Shown here one piece after another: positions 60,312 through 64,000 of a stretch of 64,000 nucleotides of DNA. The DNA is from Nocardia vaccinii NBRC 15922 (GTDB lineage Bacteria > Actinomycetota > Actinomycetes > Mycobacteriales > Mycobacteriaceae). Below the pieces are notes generated by a model that saw nothing but the letters and a program-made list of their open reading frames with translations, ran no database searches and was not told the DNA's origin. The DNA lies in the NCBI RefSeq assembly GCF_001613305.1, contig NZ_BDCC01000012.1:248001-312000 (forward strand), read 5' to 3'. The number at the start of each line of letters is the position of its first letter. Position 1 is the first letter of the stretch. Position numbers and translations under genes: made by a program.

Positions 60312-60739
60312 GTTCCGCCCAGGCCGTCATCACCGCCATCCTGTTCGTCTGGCTGGGCATGGTGTTGGCGATCTCGTTCCTGGAAGCGCCGTTGAAATTC
60401 CGCGCACCGCAGGTGACTCTGCCGATCGGACTCGGCATCGGCCGCATGGTGTTTCGCGCGCTCAATACGATCGAGGTCGTCTTCGCCGTGGTCATAGTGG
60501 TGGCTCTGCTGTTCGCGCCGTACGGCGGCGTCTCGGTCGCGGCGGTGATCGCCGTGCTGATGCTCGCGGGCCAACTCCTGTTCGTCCGCCCCGGACTGAC
60601 CCGCCGCAGCGACGCCGTTCTCGCGGGTGCGGACGCTCCCCGCTCGAACGCCCACTACGCATACGTCGCCCTGGAGGTGATCAAGGCGATCGCGTTGCTG
60701 GTGGGCGGGATCCTCGTGCTGACCGACGCCGTCGTCTGA
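60308..60739 (+). CDS. Small membrane protein coupled to the SufR-like regulator
   Basis: 143 aa with four membrane segments: VITAILFVWLGMVLAISFL, VVFAVVIVVALLFAPYG, VAAVIAVLMLAGQLLFV and VIKAIALLVGGILVLTD. Loops carry FLEAPLKFRAP and RPGLTRRSDAVLAG. Resembles DUF-type small integral membrane proteins; no function known. ATG 60308 overlaps the regulator stop (ATGA). Confidence 0.78.
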   Translation: MSSAQAVITAILFVWLGMVLAISFLEAPLKFRAPQVTLPIGLGIGRMVFRALNTIEVVFAVVIVVALLFAPYGGVSVAAVIAVLMLAGQLLFVRPGLTRRSDAVLAGADAPRSNAHYAYVALEVIKAIALLVGGILVLTDAVV

Positions 60740-60922
60740 GCGCGAAGCCGACCGGGTGATCCGCGGCGGACTCAGTCGCCGGGAACCGGAGACGCCGCCT
60801 AAGCTGAGGCTCCGAACGTCCGGCGAACGGGGGAACCGATATGAGGCACCATTCCCGGCGACTGGTCGCCGCCACCGAACCCCACATCGAATCGCAAGTA
60901 CATCGCAGTCCTGATTTCGATC

Positions 60923-61579
60923 GTGGTGGTGTCGGCCGTCGCGATCAGCGTCGGCCTGCTGGCGCGGATCGCGTTCGCGAAGGAGATCTCGGGTAAGGCC
61001 ATCGCGGTTCCCGGGGCGTCGTCGGCAGCGCATGTACTGGCCGACGGCGCGGTCCGGATCGGGGATCCGCATGCGAAGGTGACGGTCCGGGTCGTCATGG
61101 ATCTACAGTGCCCGTACTGCAAGATGTTCGAGGCGAACAACGGGTCGGTGCTCGAGGGCGCGGTACGCGACCACACCGCCGCGGTCGAGTACAGCGTCAT
61201 CACCTTCCTCGACCGGGCGAGCACCACGCAGTATTCCTCCCGCGCCGGAAACGCCTCGTTCTGCGTCGCGAATTCCGGCCTGGAGCACTATCAGTCATGG
61301 CTGGCCGCGATGTTCGCCCAGCAGCCCGAAGAGGGCAGCGACGGCCTCACCGACGAGCGATTGATCGACATCGCCCGGACGGCGGGCTACACGGAAAACG
61401 CTGTGGCGCAATGCATCACCAACCGCAGCTATGACACATACCTGCGCGCGAAGACCAAGGCGGTGCTGGCCGGCGGGGTGCACTCCACGCCCACCGTCAC
61501 CGTCAACGGCAAACAGATCACCGCCGGCGGCGCCCTGCTGTCCCCCGGCGGGCTCGCCCCGTTCATCGCGGCGGGCTGA
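60923..61579 (+). CDS. DsbA-like thioredoxin-fold protein, membrane-anchored; 5' end uncertain
   Basis: 218 aa from GTG 60923. Active site CPYC in VVMDLQCPYCKMFEANN (~63). The partner cis-Pro region is GVHSTPTVTVNG. The membrane helix is broken by this start: the same frame is open to 60845 and reads NPTSNRKYIAVLISIVVV, a natural cytoplasmic lead. ATG 60841, well placed after GGGGGAA, is out by one base. A single-base error or mutation near 60844 would restore an N-terminus starting at that ATG. It probably makes or repairs disulphides outside the membrane. Confidence 0.8.
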   Translation: MVVSAVAISVGLLARIAFAKEISGKAIAVPGASSAAHVLADGAVRIGDPHAKVTVRVVMDLQCPYCKMFEANNGSVLEGAVRDHTAAVEYSVITFLDRASTTQYSSRAGNASFCVANSGLEHYQSWLAAMFAQQPEEGSDGLTDERLIDIARTAGYTENAVAQCITNRSYDTYLRAKTKAVLAGGVHSTPTVTVNGKQITAGGALLSPGGLAPFIAAG

Positions 61580-61704
61580 GCGCGGAAGACGTGTTTCGCC
61601 GCGCTCGGATATCGGGCGATGATGTCGGGGAGACCTGTTTCAACACCCCTGATCGTGCAGGCCGCGACAAGTGGCGGCAACGACCCCGGTGATCGACCGC
61701 ATCA

Positions 61705-62061
61705 TCACCCGATCGCGACGTCGAGTAGATAGGCGGCGGCAGCCAGTGCGAGGAGCAGGTAGAGGCCCGGGAAGGCGATGTTTCGGAAGACGCGGGCTCT
61801 GATGTGAGCGGCGATCGCGCCGACGAAGAACAGGGTCAGGCCGATTCCCGCCGCCACGCCGAGCCAGGGCAGGGCGAGCAGTCCGGCGATGAGCCCTACG
61901 GCCCCCGCCAGTTTCAGTGTCGCCAGGTACGGCACGGTGCCCGCAGGAACGTGCACCTCGGCCGAATTCCGCATTACGAACCCGGCCCGGACATAGTCGG
62001 CGAGCGCGATGGCCGCGTTCGCCGCGATGCACACGATCGTGGCGACGAACAGGGCGGTCAT
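61705..62061 (-). CDS. DoxX-family membrane protein
   Basis: 118 aa with four helices: ALFVATIVCIAANAAIALA, LKLAGAVGLIAGLLAL, GVAAGIGLTLFFVGAIAAH and GLYLLLALAAAAYLL. VPYLATLKLAGAVGL and HIRAR are usual for DoxX. ATG 62061. Divergent from the ECF41-type sigma factor, which often controls such genes. Confidence 0.85.
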   Translation of the reverse strand: MTALFVATIVCIAANAAIALADYVRAGFVMRNSAEVHVPAGTVPYLATLKLAGAVGLIAGLLALPWLGVAAGIGLTLFFVGAIAAHIRARVFRNIAFPGLYLLLALAAAAYLLDVAIG

Positions 62062-62240
62062 GCGCAGCACCGGCTCTCGGTGCGTTCGACGATCGCGAGA
62101 TTCCGGCGCAATGGGGTCCGGGACCTGACCTTCGGTACGCTCATCAGCAGGTTGCTCCCTCGTGTGGTGGTGGACTTCGGAACAGAGATTCGGTGGTCTC
62201 GTTCGTCCCGACGTCTCACGCCTCGGAAAGGTGACACCCG

Positions 62241-63098
62241 GTGGTATCCGATGTGGAATTCGAAGCGGCCCGACCACAACTGACCGCGGTGGCATTCCGA
62301 TTGCTCGGATCGGTGCACGACGCCGAGGACGCCGTGCAGACCACGTGGATCAAGGCATCGACCGGCGACGCGACCGATGTCCGCAACCCGGCGGCGTGGT
62401 TGACCACGGTGCTCACCCACGTCTGCCTCGATCAACTGCGCACGCGACATCGCCGCCGCGAGGAGCCGCTGCTCGCGGACATGATCCCCGCCGAGGCACT
62501 GGCGGCGGACGAGAGCTTTCTACAGCGCGAGAACATTTCCCGGGCCTTGATGGTGGTCCTGGACCACCTGACCCCGCCGCAACGCGTCGCGTACGTCCTG
62601 CACGACCTGTTCGACTTCCCGTTCCGGGAGGTGGCGCGGACTCTCGCCACCAGCTCCGACAACGCGAAGAAACACGCCAGCCGGGCGCGTCGGCGCATCG
62701 AACGAGCCGATCCCGAACCGGCGACCCCCACCGAGGCGAGCGCGGTCGTCGAAGCATTCCTCGACGCAGCCGCCGGTGGCGACATCGACCGCATGCTCGC
62801 GCTGATGACCGAGGACTGCGTGCGCGCCGCCGATCCCGCGCTGGTGCCGCCCGGCGCGCCGCCGGTCGTCGCCGGCGCTCGCGCGGTCGCCGAGGAGACC
62901 ACACTGTTCGCCGACCGGATCCGCGCCGCGGTCCCGATGGTGATCGCCGGCCGGGCGACTCGTGTCATCGCCCCGGGCGGCCACCTCCTGGCGTTCGTCG
63001 ACGTCACCACCCGGAACGGTCGCGTCAGCCGGATCGACGTCGTTCGTCCTCGCATGCCGCGGGATCGACCCGATCTCGCCGCCGCTCACCAGCGCTGA
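62241..63098 (+). CDS. sigJ: ECF sigma factor with SnoaL-like tail (SigJ/ECF41 type)
   Basis: 285 aa. Region 2 (LTAVAFRLLGSVHDAEDAVQTTWIK, NPAAWLTTVLTHVCLDQLR) and region 4 (LTPPQRVAYVLHDLFDFPFREVARTLATSSDNAKKHASRAR). The C-terminal ~100 residues are a SnoaL-like fold that in ECF41 replaces a separate anti-sigma factor (VVEAFLDAAAGGDIDRMLALM). GTG 62241. The divergent DoxX gene is its likely target; the symbol is by resemblance only. Confidence 0.85.
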   Translation: MVSDVEFEAARPQLTAVAFRLLGSVHDAEDAVQTTWIKASTGDATDVRNPAAWLTTVLTHVCLDQLRTRHRRREEPLLADMIPAEALAADESFLQRENISRALMVVLDHLTPPQRVAYVLHDLFDFPFREVARTLATSSDNAKKHASRARRRIERADPEPATPTEASAVVEAFLDAAAGGDIDRMLALMTEDCVRAADPALVPPGAPPVVAGARAVAEETTLFADRIRAAVPMVIAGRATRVIAPGGHLLAFVDVTTRNGRVSRIDVVRPRMPRDRPDLAAAHQR

Positions 63099-63257
63099 TC
63101 AGCGGCGTCGCGGCCTGACGATGCCGGATCGCTCGGTAAGGAGGCGACAGGGTGGCCGAATTGCCTGCGGTCCGACGCATGCGCCGCGCCCGGCATGGTC
63201 CGGCCGCTGCCGATCAGCCGGCAGGCCAGGACCGCCCGAGCCGACCCCTGCCGGGTA

Positions 63258-63313
63258 TTGACAGCACGCAGATAGCGGGCGATGATCGAAACTATGGAAA
63301 CTAAAATAGTTTC
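63258..63313 (+). promoter_or_regulatory. Promoter and operator overlapping the start of the TetR gene
   Basis: TTGACA (63258-63263), 17 bp, then GATGAT (63281-63286) predicts a start of transcription next to ATG 63294, that is a leaderless mRNA. Repeats GAAACT (63288 and 63297) and AGTTTC (63308 and 63316) form nested inverted repeats, the inner one GAAACTA-AAA-TAGTTTC at 63297-63313, lying on the first codons. Confidence 0.6.
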
Positions 63314-63914
63314 TTCAGTTTCCAGCCATGAACGCGCCGAGGCGATCCTCGACGCGGCCGGCCGGTTGTTCCTCGCCCCCGGTTCGGGCCGGGTCAGCAT
63401 GGACGATCTGGCCCGTGAGCTGGGGATGGCCAAGAAGACGATCTACCGCCACTTCCCCGATAAGCACACCCTGATGACCGCTGTACTCGACCGGCAGTTC
63501 GGCACGATCGAGCGGACTCTGATCGCGGCGGCCGAGGAATCCCGGGACCAGCCGTTCTCCGAGCAGGTACGCCGGTTCCTGATAGCGGCGTGCGGCGAAC
63601 TCGAGCGGATAGGGGCAGCCCAGCTCACGACCGGACGCGGCGACGCCGTCCTGCGCCGGCACGTGGAGCAGCGCATCGACACGGTCGTCTACCAGCGGCT
63701 CGATGAACTGTTCCGGGACGGGTATCGGCACGGACTGCTGCGCGTACCGCCCGAACTGCTCGGCGAGATCGTCCGCGGCGCCGTGGAGCGGCTGCTCAAT
63801 TCCCGGCTGCCGCGCGAACTCGATTGCACCGCAGCCGATCTGCTCCGCGCGACCGTGGACACGGTCCTGTACGGAGCGATCCGGCCCGACAGCGAAAGCG
63901 AGGTCACATCATGA
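63294..63914 (+). CDS. TetR-family transcriptional regulator
   Basis: 206 aa. TetR HTH at ~15-60 (AILDAAGRLFLAPGSGRVSMDDLARELGMAKKTIYRHFPDKHTL). C-terminal ligand domain of the TetR_C type (QVRRFLIAACGELERIGA). ATG 63294 is chosen on the predicted promoter; ATG 63282 is in frame. The operator covers its first codons, so it probably represses itself. Its stop overlaps the SDR gene start. Confidence 0.86.
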   Translation: METKIVSSVSSHERAEAILDAAGRLFLAPGSGRVSMDDLARELGMAKKTIYRHFPDKHTLMTAVLDRQFGTIERTLIAAAEESRDQPFSEQVRRFLIAACGELERIGAAQLTTGRGDAVLRRHVEQRIDTVVYQRLDELFRDGYRHGLLRVPPELLGEIVRGAVERLLNSRLPRELDCTAADLLRATVDTVLYGAIRPDSESEVTS

Positions 63915-64000
63915 CCGATACAACCGGCAGGACAACCGGCAGGGTGGCGTTGGTGACCGGAGCCGGCAGCGGAATCGGCGCGGCCACCGCGCGCCTGCTG
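63911..64000 (+). CDS. Short-chain dehydrogenase/reductase (5' part only)
   Basis: The first 30 codons, from ATG 63911 overlapping the TetR stop (ATGA). VALVTGAGSGIGAATARLL is the Rossmann TG-x-x-x-G-I-G motif of SDRs. The gene continues beyond the window and is presumably regulated by the TetR gene with which it is coupled. Confidence 0.85.
   Translation, partial: MTDTTGRTTGRVALVTGAGSGIGAATARLL

Overview
The window is high-GC, actinobacterial and most like Nocardia or a close relative in the Mycobacteriales. This rests on gene content: an F420-dependent luciferase-like enzyme and an F420-type split-barrel protein, proteins with the mycothiol-dependent maleylpyruvate isomerase N-terminal fold, a Rip1/Dxr pair, a DUF2631 protein, a SigK-type sigma factor, a Rv2402-like trehalase, a PknK-like remnant and an SthA transhydrogenase. 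No rRNA, tRNA, CRISPR array, insertion sequence or origin was seen.

Layout. 1-1672: end of an accessory patch, with the start of an XRE/DUF5753 regulator facing a three-gene operon of small unknown proteins. 1850-9189: small regulator-enzyme pairs (F420 oxidoreductase, DUF1772 plus PPOX, TetR/CMD, hydrolase-MarR, MBL hydrolase/MarR), several with visible palindromic operators. 9300-18170: an accessory island holding an alpha/beta hydrolase fused to an effector-associated domain (EAD2-like), three neighbouring DUF2690-like proteins, a nucleotidyltransferase, and an operon of a small membrane protein, a membrane-anchored TPR-CHAT protease and an unknown protein. It also holds duplicated fragments and a long direct repeat. 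18170-25327: a carotenoid locus (crtE-crtI-crtB, an NAD-binding/DUF2867 protein and a secreted protein) with a CarH/LitR-type B12-binding MerR regulator. Pairs of 11-bp direct repeats sit at all three promoter regions.

25479-40145 is mostly metabolic or housekeeping: glutamine synthetase-like protein, methyltransferase, GH15 trehalase, an internally deleted PknK-like gene, nitroreductase, PuuE-like deacetylase with MerR, endonuclease V, rip1-dxr, DUF2631 and an HTH-less LysR-type protein. 40273-43409 looks like a polymorphic-toxin-like surface protein with a candidate immunity gene. 43530-49556 has two oxidoreductases and the iron-uptake pair efeUO-efeB with an IdeR-like box. 49600-55451 has sigK, a cobalamin riboswitch controlling metE, sthA and an IscA-like gene. 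55669-64000 has a large LuxR (LAL) regulator, a SufR-like regulator with a membrane protein, a DsbA-like protein, a DoxX/ECF41-like sigma pair, and a TetR regulator coupled to an SDR gene that runs off the end.

Two cobalamin-responsive circuits are visible (CarH-like regulator on carotenoids, riboswitch on metE). The most likely undescribed system is in the 9.4-17.6 kb island, where an EAD-tethered hydrolase, DUF2690 modules and a membrane TPR-CHAT protease operon lie close together.
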